Shown in pieces: positions 25,025 through 33,294 of a DNA stretch of 64,000 nucleotides. The stretch is taken from contig NZ_JBDLLW010000001.1 in assembly GCF_043789415.1 (NCBI RefSeq), positions 1,116,001 through 1,180,000 on the forward strand, written 5' to 3'. The stretch comes from Renibacterium sp043789415. GTDB lineage: Bacteria > Actinomycetota > Actinomycetes > Actinomycetales > Micrococcaceae. The translations under genes and the position numbers were made by a program. A model generated the notes under the pieces. That model saw only the letters and a program-made list of their open reading frames with translations. It had not been told where the DNA came from and made no database searches. Position 1 is the stretch's first letter; every line of letters begins with the position of its first letter.

Positions 25025-26083
25025 TTAGAGCGCACAGCCAATCAGCAGGGGTTCCGGTTCCAGGGTGATGCCGAATTCTCGCTGCACCCCGTCCCGAACC
25101 GCACGAGCCACGGCGAGCAGATCTTCGGTCCGGGCGGCTCCGCGGTTCGTCACGGCAAGGGAATGTTTGGTGGACAGACTGGCCCGCCCCTCGGTCAGCT
25201 CGCTTCCGAACCCTTTGTCGAAGCCGGAGTGTGAAATGAGCCAGGCAGCGCTGAGCTTCACCACTCCCTCACCTCCGGGGTTCTCCACCGGGTACCTCGG
25301 AGCCGCGGCGGGCAATTTCTCACCCCAGGCGCGCGGCACAATCGGGTTGGTGAAGAACGAGCCCGTTGAATAGGTGTCCCGATCCTCCGGGTCAAGCACC
25401 ATACCCTTGGCGGCACGCAACTCCAGCACCGCCTTGCGCACATCTGTCGCATACGCCCGTTCACCGATGGCGACGCCGAGCTTACCGGCAAGCTCGGCGT
25501 AACGCACCGGAGCGCTCATCCGCCCCAAAGCCAGCTGAAATTCGACGGTGAGCACGACATAGCGCGGCGATCCGCCGGTGGTGGCCCTCTTCAACAGGGA
25601 ATCCCGGTACGCGAAGCCGATCTCGGAGTGGCTGAAGGTGGTGATCCGACCGAGCTGACGGTCCCAGACTCGGATAGCCGCAATGGTCTGCGCCACCTCG
25701 GCACCGTAGGCTCCCACGTTCTGCACCGGCGTCGCACCGGTCAGACCGGGAATACCGGAAAGAGCTTCGAGGCCGCTCCAGGCGTGCAGCACGGTTTCTT
25801 TCACTAACTCGTCCCAGGGATGGCCGGCCTGCACGACGACGGAGGCACCGCCGCAGCGATCTTGCGAAGAGACGGTGTATCCCTGAGAGGCGATCTGCAG
25901 CACGGTGCCGTGGAAGCCTTGATCGGCCACCAGGAGATTGGAACCGCCACCGATGATGAGCAGCTCCTCTCCCGCGGCATCCGTGGCTTGGACTGCTTCA
26001 ATCAGCTCCGCCTCAGACTCCGCCCGGATGAATTCCCCGGCTTCGCCGCCGACCCCCGAAGTGGTCAATTCTGCCAATCTCAT
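25025..26083 (-). CDS. murB: UDP-N-acetylmuramate dehydrogenase
   Basis: A 352-residue FAD enzyme reducing UDP-GlcNAc-enolpyruvate to UDP-MurNAc in peptidoglycan synthesis. Visible are LLIIGGGSNLLVADQGF (FAD binding, ~50), GLEALSGIPGLTGATPVQNVG (~120), GFAYRDSLLKR (~180), the catalytic region TGSFFTNPIV, and AAWLISHSGFDKGF. I moved the start from 26134 to the ATG at 26083 (MRLAELTTSGVGG), the usual family N-terminus, which is preceded by GTAGGATTGAGCCT. It is convergent with the RiPP operon. Confidence 0.93.
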   Translation of the reverse strand: MRLAELTTSGVGGEAGEFIRAESEAELIEAVQATDAAGEELLIIGGGSNLLVADQGFHGTVLQIASQGYTVSSQDRCGGASVVVQAGHPWDELVKETVLHAWSGLEALSGIPGLTGATPVQNVGAYGAEVAQTIAAIRVWDRQLGRITTFSHSEIGFAYRDSLLKRATTGGSPRYVVLTVEFQLALGRMSAPVRYAELAGKLGVAIGERAYATDVRKAVLELRAAKGMVLDPEDRDTYSTGSFFTNPIVPRAWGEKLPAAAPRYPVENPGGEGVVKLSAAWLISHSGFDKGFGSELTEGRASLSTKHSLAVTNRGAARTEDLLAVARAVRDGVQREFGITLEPEPLLIGCAL

Positions 26084-26117
26084 AGGCTCAATCCTACTTC
26101 CCGAGGGGCCCTCTATT

Positions 26118-26216
26118 TTTTCCAGCCGTCCCACTGAGTGTTACTGATGAGGCGGAAGTATCTCTACAACGGTCACACCCTTCACACCGTCAACATTCGA
26201 TGGGACGGCTGGAAAA
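26118..26216. repeat. 16-bp inverted repeat upstream of murB
   Basis: TTTTCCAGCCGTCCCA (26118-26133) and TGGGACGGCTGGAAAA (26201-26216) are exact inverted repeats enclosing 67 bp. The layout does not give a U-tract terminator. It might be a small mobile-element scar or a regulatory loop site. Confidence 0.6.
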
Positions 26217-26281
26217 GGAAGGGACGGGAGCGGGGTGGTGACTCGACGGCGGCCCCTCACTCCGCCAGAAGGGAGCCATGG

Positions 26282-27559
26282 CTACACCTCGCGCACAGCA
26301 GCGCCCGGCTTGCGGGTGACCGGTGTGAGCACGAAACTCACTACGATCAGGACCAGAACGGCGAGCAAGGAGTGCAGGATGCCAATGTGCTCGGCGAGCA
26401 GACCGAGCAGTGGGGGCCCGGCGAGAAAAGCACCGTAGCCGATGGTGGACACCACGGATACCCGGGCGGCTGCGCGCACCGGATCGTCTGCCGCCGCTGA
26501 CATGCCCACCGGGAATCCCAGTGAAGAGCCCAGGCCCCAGAGCACCAAGCCGGCAAAGGCCCAGGCCGGGGCTGGTGCAAAGACGAAGAGCAGCAGCCCC
26601 GCTGCGGCGGCAGTGGCGCAGATCCGCAGCACCACCACGCGACCCCAACGATCCAGGAGCAAGGTGCCGCTGAATCGACCGATCGTCATCGCGGTCACGA
26701 AGACCCCGTAGCCGAGCGCACCCATTGCGTTATTGAGTCCGTAGCCATCGGCTAGCGCCAGGGGCACCCAGTCCCCCGCCGCTCCTTCGGCAAGCGCCAG
26801 CCCGAGCACGAGAACGCCGATCAGTAACGTCCGTGGTTCCCGCCAGGCAGCGCCGACCTGGCTCTTCGCATCAAGTTTCTGACCGGGCTGCACCACCGGA
26901 ATGGGGCCGGTCACCGGATCCCTGGTGAGCTCGATCGTCCGGCTGCTGGAGACCGGAGCCGGGTGAATTATCCCGGCCTGGAAGCTTCGGGTTGCCCACC
27001 ACACCAAACTGGCCACCAAAACCGCGGTGACCGATAGATGCCAGAGCACCGGCAGCCGCACTCCCGCCGCCACGGCGCTGAGCGCGGCACCGACGACCGT
27101 CCCGGCGCTGAAGCCGCCGTGCAGTCTGGGCATGATATGCCGGTCAAGGGCTCGTTCTAAAGAGGCCCCTTCAACATTGGAGGCGGTGTTCCACGGTGAG
27201 ACGCCGATTCCGATGGTGGCGAGTCCGATGCCGGTCAGCAGCGGGCTTTGGAAAGCTGTTACACCGAGCCCGGTCACCACGAGTCCGAGTGACATCAGCA
27301 GCGAGCCGAGAATGGTGGAACGGCGGGGTCCCAGCCTGGCGACCACCAGACCGGAGAGGGAAACCGAGATGAAAGAACCAGCGCTGAGGCAGAGCAGCAA
27401 CCCGCCGATCGACGCCGGGGTGAGCGAGAGACCATCACGGATCGCTGGAATCCGACCGACCCAGGAAGCAGCACCCACTCCGGACATAAAGTAGGCGAGC
27501 ATGACGCCGTTGCGCCATTGCCTGAGCCGGGCGGCCCGCTGCTCTGGGGATTCAGTCAC
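26282..27559 (-). CDS. MFS transporter
   Basis: A 425-residue major facilitator with about 12 membrane helices. SLSGLVVARLGPRRSTILGS (~60-79) corresponds to the loop 2-3 signature, and a cytoplasmic middle loop lies around 200-225. The start overlaps the stop of the MaoC-like gene (ATGA), making it the third gene of a hadA-hadB-MFS unit. The substrate is unknown. The family resembles small-molecule/sugar-type exporters of actinobacteria, and no drug-specific motif was identified. Confidence 0.82.
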   Translation of the reverse strand: MTESPEQRAARLRQWRNGVMLAYFMSGVGAASWVGRIPAIRDGLSLTPASIGGLLLCLSAGSFISVSLSGLVVARLGPRRSTILGSLLMSLGLVVTGLGVTAFQSPLLTGIGLATIGIGVSPWNTASNVEGASLERALDRHIMPRLHGGFSAGTVVGAALSAVAAGVRLPVLWHLSVTAVLVASLVWWATRSFQAGIIHPAPVSSSRTIELTRDPVTGPIPVVQPGQKLDAKSQVGAAWREPRTLLIGVLVLGLALAEGAAGDWVPLALADGYGLNNAMGALGYGVFVTAMTIGRFSGTLLLDRWGRVVVLRICATAAAAGLLLFVFAPAPAWAFAGLVLWGLGSSLGFPVGMSAAADDPVRAAARVSVVSTIGYGAFLAGPPLLGLLAEHIGILHSLLAVLVLIVVSFVLTPVTRKPGAAVREV

Positions 27560-27981
27560 TTCATTTGAACTAGCACTTGCGCTTTGACCAGCACCTTCTG
27601 TCCTCCGGTACTCACAGTCAGGTCAATACGTGCCGTGCGAGCGTCCTGATCCAGGGCACCCACCACACCGATCACTTCAATGACCGCTCCGGCCTCGTCA
27701 TCCGGGACCGGAACCGGCTTGGTGAAACGGGTCTGATAGTCGATGATCGCACCGGGGTCTCCGGCCCAATCGGAAACCAGCTGAACCGCCGAGCCCATGG
27801 TGAACATGCCGTGCGCAATCACGCCGGGCAACTCAACTTCACGTGCGAAGCGCTCGTTCCAGTGAATTGGGTTGAAGTCGCCCGAAGCACCCGCATAGCG
27901 AACCAGATCGGCCCGACTCACCTCTATGCTGCGCTCACCGATCTGGTGGCCGACACTGAGTTCGGAAAAATCGGCACTCAT
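27556..27981 (-). CDS. MaoC-family hydratase/dehydratase (HadB-like)
   Basis: A 141-residue single hot-dog protein with the hydratase-2 motif in YAGASGDFNPIHWNERFAR (~29-47; Asp and His catalytic pair) and GVIAHGMFTMGSAVQLVSDW. It corresponds to HadB, which with HadA forms the (3R)-hydroxyacyl dehydratase heterodimer of fatty-acid elongation in actinobacteria. It overlaps both the HadA-like gene and the MFS gene by ATGA. In non-mycolate producers its substrate is likely ordinary acyl-ACP or acyl-CoA. Confidence 0.88.
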   Translation of the reverse strand: MSADFSELSVGHQIGERSIEVSRADLVRYAGASGDFNPIHWNERFAREVELPGVIAHGMFTMGSAVQLVSDWAGDPGAIIDYQTRFTKPVPVPDDEAGAVIEVIGVVGALDQDARTARIDLTVSTGGQKVLVKAQVLVQMK

Positions 27982-28436
27982 TCAGCATCCTCCTCTTGAC
28001 CGCGCACCAGGATCGCGGAGCGAGTGGTCGCTACCGCTTCGCCGTCCGTGGTGGTGATTTCAGCCCGAGTGCTGATCATCGCGCCACCGCCCATGGCGCG
28101 GACCGAATCGACGTGAAGTTCGGCGACTAAGGCGTCCCCGGCGACGATCGGCCGGTGGTGGGTAAAGCGCTGCTCGGCATGCACCACACGGGAAAAGTCG
28201 ATTCCGGAATCCGGATCCAGGATCAATTGGGAATCCGCCTTCTGGGCCACGATGATGGCGAAGGTCGCTGGTGCCAGGAGATCGGAATAGCCTAGCGCTT
28301 GAGCTGCTGCGACGTCGTAATGGGCGGGATGGCTCGCCTTGACCGCTGCGGCGAACTCACGGATTTTCTCCCGGCCGACGTCATAAACTGCTGCCGCCGG
28401 ATAGACCCGGCCCAGCAGATCAGGATTGAGGGACAT
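27978..28436 (-). CDS. MaoC N-terminal-domain dehydratase (HadA-like)
   Basis: A 152-residue FAS1-type/MaoC-N hot-dog protein: MSLNPDLLGRVYPAAAVYDV, YSDLLAPATFAIIVAQ (~58-73), and VVHAEQRFTHHRPIVAGDAL with the substrate-binding region. It lacks the Asp-His catalytic pair, as HadA does, and should pair with the next gene product. I used the ATG at 28436, which has TAGGAGAACC directly upstream, instead of a frame running back to 28613 through repeats. Confidence 0.86.
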   Translation of the reverse strand: MSLNPDLLGRVYPAAAVYDVGREKIREFAAAVKASHPAHYDVAAAQALGYSDLLAPATFAIIVAQKADSQLILDPDSGIDFSRVVHAEQRFTHHRPIVAGDALVAELHVDSVRAMGGGAMISTRAEITTTDGEAVATTRSAILVRGQEEDAE

Positions 28437-28471
28437 GGTTCTCCTAGACAAAGACAACGATATGTCTAAGC

Positions 28472-28601
28472 CTATAGCCCGAGGGGCCCCAACCGAACTT
28501 GTGAGGGTGGGGAGGGCTAGAGGCGTTATCCTCCGAGGGACCCGGCAAACGCGCCAGCGTTTGTTGGGAGGAGGATAGGCGCTATAGCCCGAGGGGCCCC
28601 G
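28472..28601. repeat. Direct repeat flanking a long hairpin upstream of the HadA-like gene
   Basis: CTATAGCCCGAGGGGCCCC occurs at 28472-28490 and 28583-28601. Between them, TATCCTCC (28527-28534) pairs with GGAGGATA (28571-28578), and an inner 12-pair stem with two G-U pairs is capped by GCCA. The hairpin sits in the leader or upstream region of the MaoC operon. Confidence 0.75.
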
Positions 28602-28618
28602 AGCGAACTGCACTATTC

Positions 28619-28682
28619 CCCACTGAAAGCGGGTTTCAGTGGGATAAGTCAGCCCTGCCCAGCAGAACCGGGATTCAGCGGG
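28619..28682. repeat. Paired-hairpin intergenic repeat, copy D
   Basis: The first hairpin CCCACTGAAA / TTTCAGTGGG is perfect with a five-base loop. The linker is ATAAGTCAGCCCTG, and the second hairpin CCCAGCAGAACCGGGATTC ends AGCGGG. It lies just after the TetR gene end (minus strand). Confidence 0.78.
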
Positions 28683-28714
28683 GATAGCTTCAGGGAGATT
28701 CCTCTGACCCTCCG

Positions 28715-29290
28715 CTATTTACCTGCGCCGAGCTTGCTTTGAGCTAATCCCTTGAGCCCCTCCACCACCCGCTGCAAGGATTCCAGTCTCTCCGGGTAAG
28801 CAGTGTCCGCCACCCCCAGGCCCTGCCCATGCAGCGAGGAGTTATAGTACAGGCCATCACCGATCAAGATAATGGTCTGCGCAATCGCCGGATCACCGAC
28901 TTCTTCGCGGATCAGCTCGAACCAGCGGAGCTGAATTTCGGCAAAGACCGTGCGCACCCGCGCTTCCTGCCCGTGAGCTAATCTGAGCGCCGCGACGATG
29001 GTGCGATCCAGTTCCATATCGGCTTGCCCGGACGTTCTCACGTAGTACTGGGCCGCTCCCTCAGAGGCTTGAGCCATCAACTCCAGATCTTCCTGAGCCA
29101 GGGTCTTCAGGCGCTCGATCAGCCCCTCACCGAGTGCTTCACGGCTGCCGAAATGGTAGAGCAAACCGCCTTTTGAGACTCCGGCCTCCGCGGCAACCGC
29201 TTCAAGGGTCGCCGCTCGCTCACCGTCCCTGAGAATCAGGGTCTCAAAGGCATGCAGGACTCGATCCTTGACGGTAGATGTTCGGGACAT
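28715..29290 (-). CDS. TetR-family transcriptional regulator of the adjacent efflux gene
   Basis: A repressor of about 191 residues. The N-terminal HTH reads RVLHAFETLILRDG, ATLEAVAAEAGVSKGGLLYH, FGSREALGEG (~8-55), and the C-terminal ligand domain is helical. The frame is open to 29374, but I use the ATG at 29290, where the family N-terminus (MSRTSTVKDRVL) begins, with AGGGAGAG upstream. It is divergent from the DHA2-type efflux gene, with a near-perfect palindrome (29384-29413) between them. It is therefore very probably the local repressor of both genes, induced by the pump's substrate. Confidence 0.88.
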   Translation of the reverse strand: MSRTSTVKDRVLHAFETLILRDGERAATLEAVAAEAGVSKGGLLYHFGSREALGEGLIERLKTLAQEDLELMAQASEGAAQYYVRTSGQADMELDRTIVAALRLAHGQEARVRTVFAEIQLRWFELIREEVGDPAIAQTIILIGDGLYYNSSLHGQGLGVADTAYPERLESLQRVVEGLKGLAQSKLGAGK

Positions 29291-29383
29291 TGTTCCATTC
29301 TCTCCCTTCCGCGACTCAACCACAGACACCAGCTCCTCAGCCAAATTCCTGAACAGAACACTAGAGGATTTCAACCTCAGTTG

Positions 29384-29413
29384 ATTACTGTACCGTCTGG
29401 ACGGTATAGTAAT
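29384..29413. promoter_or_regulatory. Probable TetR operator
   Basis: ATTACTGTACCGT (29384-29396), spacer CTGG and ACGGTATAGTAAT (29401-29413) form 13-bp arms with one mismatch. The site lies 28 bp before the efflux start and 94 bp before the TetR start, a normal operator location. Confidence 0.82.
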
Positions 29414-29441
29414 CTTATCTGAACCCTACCAGGAGCTCTTG

Positions 29442-30980
29442 ATGTCCGCTTCAGCACCCTCTCCCCAGCTTTCCGGCGCAGCACAGCAGCCTCGCGCCAC
29501 AGCCCGTCACTGGTTCGCGCTCACCGTGCTGATGCTTCCCGTCTTACTGGTCGCGGTTGACAACACGGTGCTTTCCTTTGCCATCCCAGAAATCTCCACC
29601 AGCCTTTCGCCGTCCGCTCCGGAACTGCTCTGGATCGTTGATATCTACCCGCTCGTCCTGGCTGGGCTCTTGGTCTCCATGGGGTCCTTCGCCGATCGGA
29701 TCGGCCGTAAGCGCCTGCTGCTCATCGGCGGCGCCGGTTTTACTGTGGTTTCAGCTCTCGCGGCCTTCGCGCCGAACGCGGCCTGGTTGATCGCTGCCCG
29801 GGCTCTGCTGGGTTTCTTCGGCGCTATGTTAATGCCCTCCACGCTGTCCCTGATCCGCAATATCTTCCTGGACCCACGGCAACGCAGGACAGCGATCGCG
29901 ATCTGGGCGGCCGGTTTCTCCGGAGGTGCGGCACTCGGACCGATTGTCGGCGGCTTCTTGCTGGAGCACTTCTGGTGGGGGTCAGTCTTCCTACTCGCCG
30001 TTCCGGTGCTGATCCCGTTACTCGTCTTCGGGCCGATCTTCATCCCTGAGTCCCGCGACCCCAAGCCCGGCCGCGTCGATCCGGTGAGCATTGCACTCTC
30101 CTTCACCGCGATGGTTCCCCTGGTCTTCGGGATCAAGTCTTATGCCACCGAAGGTTTTGGCATCGCCTCAATCGCTCCGGCCACTATTGGCTTGCTCAGC
30201 GCCTGGCTGTTCGTGCGGCGTCAGCTGCGCCGAAAAGACCCCATGCTGGAAGTGCAACTCTTCAAGAATCCGGTTTTCACCGGAGCCGTATTGGCGAATC
30301 TGCTGAGCGTCTTCTCACTCGTCGGGTTCTTGTTCTTCATTTCACAACACCTGCAATTGGTTGAGGGGCTGACTCCGCCACAGGCCGGTTTGGCTCTGCT
30401 GCCGGGTCTCGCGGTGACCGTACTCGCGGGTCTCGCCGTGGTGCCACTCGCCCGGCGGGTCAGACCGGTATGGCTGGTGACCGCTGGACTGCTGCTGAAC
30501 GCCCTCGGCTACGGCCTGGTAGCGCTGATCGACCCACCACCCATCACGGTGGTGCTGCTGGCCTTCGCCATTCTGGGGGCTGGTATCGGTGCCGCCGAGA
30601 CCATCTCCAACGATCTGATCCTCAGCTCGGCTCCAGCGAATAAGGCGGGAGCCGCCTCAGCGATCTCCGAAACGGCTTATGAACTGGGCTCGGTGCTGGG
30701 CACCGCCATCCTGGGTTCGATTCTCGCCGCGGTCTACCGCCAGAATCTGCAATTACCGGCAGGCCTGGCAACCGAAGCACAGCACAAAGCCGAGGGCACC
30801 TTAGGCGGAGCCCTTGAAATAGCTGGAAAAATGGGGGATGGCTCAGCCGAGGCGCTGCGGAATTCCGCCATGGCGGCCTTTGATCACGGTGCCTCGGTGA
30901 TCGCCGTCGTCGGCGGTGTTCTGATGCTCGCCGCAGCGGTACTCGCGGTGTTCACGCTGCGTCGTGCGAAAATCGGCTGA
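29442..30980 (+). CDS. DHA2-family multidrug efflux MFS transporter
   Basis: A 512-residue, about 14-helix drug:H+ antiporter of the QacA/SmvA-EmrB class. Visible are VDNTVLSFAIPEIS in helix 1 (~35-48, motif D1), GSFADRIGRKRLLLIGG (~83-99, motif A), and GFSGGAALGPIVGGFLLE (~165-182, motif C for antiporters). VDNTVL and the length point to the quaternary-ammonium/dye efflux group. The ATG at 29442 follows AGGAGCTCTTG; the TTG just upstream is less likely. It is controlled by the divergent TetR gene through the palindrome at 29384. Confidence 0.9.
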   Translation: MSASAPSPQLSGAAQQPRATARHWFALTVLMLPVLLVAVDNTVLSFAIPEISTSLSPSAPELLWIVDIYPLVLAGLLVSMGSFADRIGRKRLLLIGGAGFTVVSALAAFAPNAAWLIAARALLGFFGAMLMPSTLSLIRNIFLDPRQRRTAIAIWAAGFSGGAALGPIVGGFLLEHFWWGSVFLLAVPVLIPLLVFGPIFIPESRDPKPGRVDPVSIALSFTAMVPLVFGIKSYATEGFGIASIAPATIGLLSAWLFVRRQLRRKDPMLEVQLFKNPVFTGAVLANLLSVFSLVGFLFFISQHLQLVEGLTPPQAGLALLPGLAVTVLAGLAVVPLARRVRPVWLVTAGLLLNALGYGLVALIDPPPITVVLLAFAILGAGIGAAETISNDLILSSAPANKAGAASAISETAYELGSVLGTAILGSILAAVYRQNLQLPAGLATEAQHKAEGTLGGALEIAGKMGDGSAEALRNSAMAAFDHGASVIAVVGGVLMLAAAVLAVFTLRRAKIG

Positions 30981-31019
30981 GCCCGCTGCGCCGCCTGCTC
31001 TTGGAGGCGACCCCTTCGT

Positions 31020-31262
31020 TCAGCCCTTCTTGGGCTGGGCTGCTTTGACCCTGCGGCGCACTTCGCGGCCACGCACTCCAATGCCGACGACGTGCAGCAG
31101 AGCACCCAGCCCCAGGAAGGGCATTCCGGCCCACATCAGGCCGGAATTGCCGAGGTTCGCGCCGAGAATCGTCAGCAGCAGGCCGACCGCGAGCAGACCC
31201 ATCGCAGAAAAGACGATGACCCGGTAGGCCAGGCCGGAGGATTCCCAGAATTCATTGAGCAC
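31020..31262 (-). CDS. Small two-helix membrane protein
   Basis: An 80-residue protein with two hydrophobic segments (~15-34 and ~40-62) and a strongly basic C-terminus (RGREVRRRVKAAQPKKG). No named family is recognised. It is convergent with the efflux gene and lies downstream of the DUF2797 gene in the same direction, 57 bp away. Confidence 0.65.
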   Translation of the reverse strand: MLNEFWESSGLAYRVIVFSAMGLLAVGLLLTILGANLGNSGLMWAGMPFLGLGALLHVVGIGVRGREVRRRVKAAQPKKG

Positions 31263-31319
31263 GGTCCAAGTTTAGTGGCTGCCGCGACTGCCCCGCACCG
31301 GAGCGGCAGAGCAGCGGCG

Positions 31320-32246
31320 TTAGAACAGCGAATTCTGCAGCGCCGGGAGTTCGCTGCTGAAGTCTCCGAGCTCAATCAGCTTGCCCTTCAGCTCGCCCAG
31401 ATGAGCGACGAAGCGCTGACCTTCCAGCTCGAGCAACGCAAAAGAGCCGAGGACGGCGGTGATCGGCAGACCGTGCTCTCCCGAATCGAGCGGCAGCGGG
31501 TAGCTCTGCGGAGCGGAATCCGACGGGCCCGGCAGAAAAGCAGCGGAGGGGGCGGGCAGTTGCCAGTCCTGCTGGACCACTCGGAAGCCATCGATGGTGA
31601 TCGCGCTCAAATACTCGCGCACTTGATCGGCGAGTTCTCGATTGGCGCGGCTGACGGCGTCGAAAGACCAGGCCTCAGTGAGCGAACCGAGTTTATTGGC
31701 CGAACGCACCAGCTGAGCTAGGCCCAGGCCCTCGCTCACCGAATCCTCAAGGATTCGCACAATGCGACCGTCATCGGCGTGCGCCACATACTGCGCGGCC
31801 ACCGCGCCCTGCTCGGAGAGCCTGATCGCCTTGCGCAGCTGCGAAGCGGTGCCCACTTTAGAGGCCCCGTTGGCGAAACTCGCGATGTAGAGCCAGTGGG
31901 GTTGCGACAGATAAATCCGCAGCCCCTCCGGCGCGGTCCCGCTGCGGTGGAAATCATGCATGAAGCGAAAGTCATCGCGCGAGAAGCAAGAGCCGCACTG
32001 ATACCCGCGCTCGGCGAGCGCTCCCTGCGGGCAGGGGATCTGCTGAGCAGAGGTCGGGCCCGGAGCTGGAGCGGCCGGCCCACTCGAGTTCTTCACAGAG
32101 ATCTCGATCCGAGAGAACCCCAGGCAATGACGCCGCCCGTCAAGTACCCGGAAGCGAAGAGTGGTTCCCGGCTCGAGAGAGCTTTCGCCCTCCGCACCTC
32201 GCAAAAACGGCCGACCAGAACTCCAGTCGACGCCGCGCACCAGCAT
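31320..32246 (-). CDS. DUF2797 domain-containing protein
   Basis: A 308-residue protein of the DUF2797 family. A treble-clef-like Cys/His cluster is seen in CLGFSRIEIS (~37), QIPCPQGALAERGYQCGSC (~70-88) and FMHDFHRSG, followed by IYLSQPHWLYIASFANGASK, a GIY-YIG-like region typical of this family. Biochemical function is not established. Its start overlaps the stop of the CitE-like gene (TAATG), so the two are co-translated. Confidence 0.8.
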   Translation of the reverse strand: MLVRGVDWSSGRPFLRGAEGESSLEPGTTLRFRVLDGRRHCLGFSRIEISVKNSSGPAAPAPGPTSAQQIPCPQGALAERGYQCGSCFSRDDFRFMHDFHRSGTAPEGLRIYLSQPHWLYIASFANGASKVGTASQLRKAIRLSEQGAVAAQYVAHADDGRIVRILEDSVSEGLGLAQLVRSANKLGSLTEAWSFDAVSRANRELADQVREYLSAITIDGFRVVQQDWQLPAPSAAFLPGPSDSAPQSYPLPLDSGEHGLPITAVLGSFALLELEGQRFVAHLGELKGKLIELGDFSSELPALQNSLF

Positions 32247-33145
32247 TAGCTGGCGGGCTGCACGCCGAAAGCCACCGCGAGCTTCATGATCTTCTGTGCC
32301 CGGCCCAGACGAGGCAGGTCAGAACCATCCCTGATCACGCCACCACGAGCATCGAAGTCCGCCATGAAATCGGTGGCCCAGGCGACATCGGAGGGAGCCG
32401 GTGAGATGACTTCGTTGATCACCGTGGCTTGATCCGCTTGCAGGCAGAGCTTGCCGGTCATCCCCATGGAGACGGTCACCGCCGACTGCTCACGCAGCAC
32501 CGGATGATTGGTGCCCACCGTCGGACCGTCGATCGGCCCGGGTAGATTGCCCACCCGGCTGGCCACCACGAGCTTGGCGCGGGGATAGGCCATCGCTTCA
32601 CGATCCGCCGACATACCGGTGTCCCGGCGGAAGTCACCGGACCCGAACGCTAAGCGGAAGACCCCTTCAGCCCGGGCGATATTATTCGCTTCCTCGATTC
32701 CCACCGCTGATTCCACCAGTGCCAGCACCTTGGTGTTGCCATCCAACCGGTGGTAGGTCTCCTTGACCTGTTCAGCGCTCTCGGTCTTGGCCAGCATGAC
32801 GCCGAGCAAGCCGGGAGTGTTGCGCAGTTCCGCGACGTCCTCAGCCCAGAACTCACTGCTCACATCGTTGATCCGCACCCATGCCCGGCCACCGCGATGC
32901 AACCAGCTCAGCACGTCGTGACGCGCTGACGACTTATGCGAGGGGTCAACGGCGTCCTCGATGTCGAGCACCACGGCATCAGCGCGCGAGGTGAGCGCCG
33001 CATCGAAGGTCTCGGGCTGAGTCGCTGGGACCAGCAGCCAGGAGCGGGCAATATCCGCGGGCACATTTCGAATGCGGGGCAAAGGGGAGGTCAGTGGATT
33101 GGCTTGGCCGGACAAACCGGTATCGCCATAGGCTTCGGAAGGCAT
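32246..33145 (-). CDS. HpcH/HpaI-family CoA ester lyase (CitE-like)
   Basis: A 299-residue TIM-barrel lyase of the citrate-lyase-beta/malyl-CoA lyase group. Visible are RSWLLVPATQPETFDAALTS (~34-53), DAVVLDIEDAVDPSHKSSAR (~56-75; Glu/Asp metal site), WVRINDV, and the substrate/metal segment LALVESAVGIEEANNI (~150) with AFGSGDFRRDTG. It cleaves or forms a CoA thioester of a dicarboxylic or hydroxy acid; the exact substrate cannot be read from sequence. No citrate-lyase alpha/gamma genes accompany it, so it is a stand-alone CitE-like enzyme. It is coupled to the DUF2797 gene. Confidence 0.85.
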   Translation of the reverse strand: MPSEAYGDTGLSGQANPLTSPLPRIRNVPADIARSWLLVPATQPETFDAALTSRADAVVLDIEDAVDPSHKSSARHDVLSWLHRGGRAWVRINDVSSEFWAEDVAELRNTPGLLGVMLAKTESAEQVKETYHRLDGNTKVLALVESAVGIEEANNIARAEGVFRLAFGSGDFRRDTGMSADREAMAYPRAKLVVASRVGNLPGPIDGPTVGTNHPVLREQSAVTVSMGMTGKLCLQADQATVINEVISPAPSDVAWATDFMADFDARGGVIRDGSDLPRLGRAQKIMKLAVAFGVQPAS

Positions 33146-33294
33146 GTATCTACCGTAACGCGATGAACTCTGTGGCGCGATTTTGACCGGAAGATGACCT
33201 GTCCAGAAAATTGTCCTGATTATTTTTCTTTAGGTCAGAAACTGGCCGGAATGGATTTTAAGCTGGGAGTACCAACTAAGAAAGGCAGCCTCTC

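Noticed and set aside
32246..33145. HpcH/HpaI protein as an SbnG-like citrate synthase for the siderophore
   Set aside because: It lies 7.7 kb from the siderophore operon, is coupled to a DUF2797 gene, and resembles CitE-type lyases rather than SbnG; no iron box precedes it.
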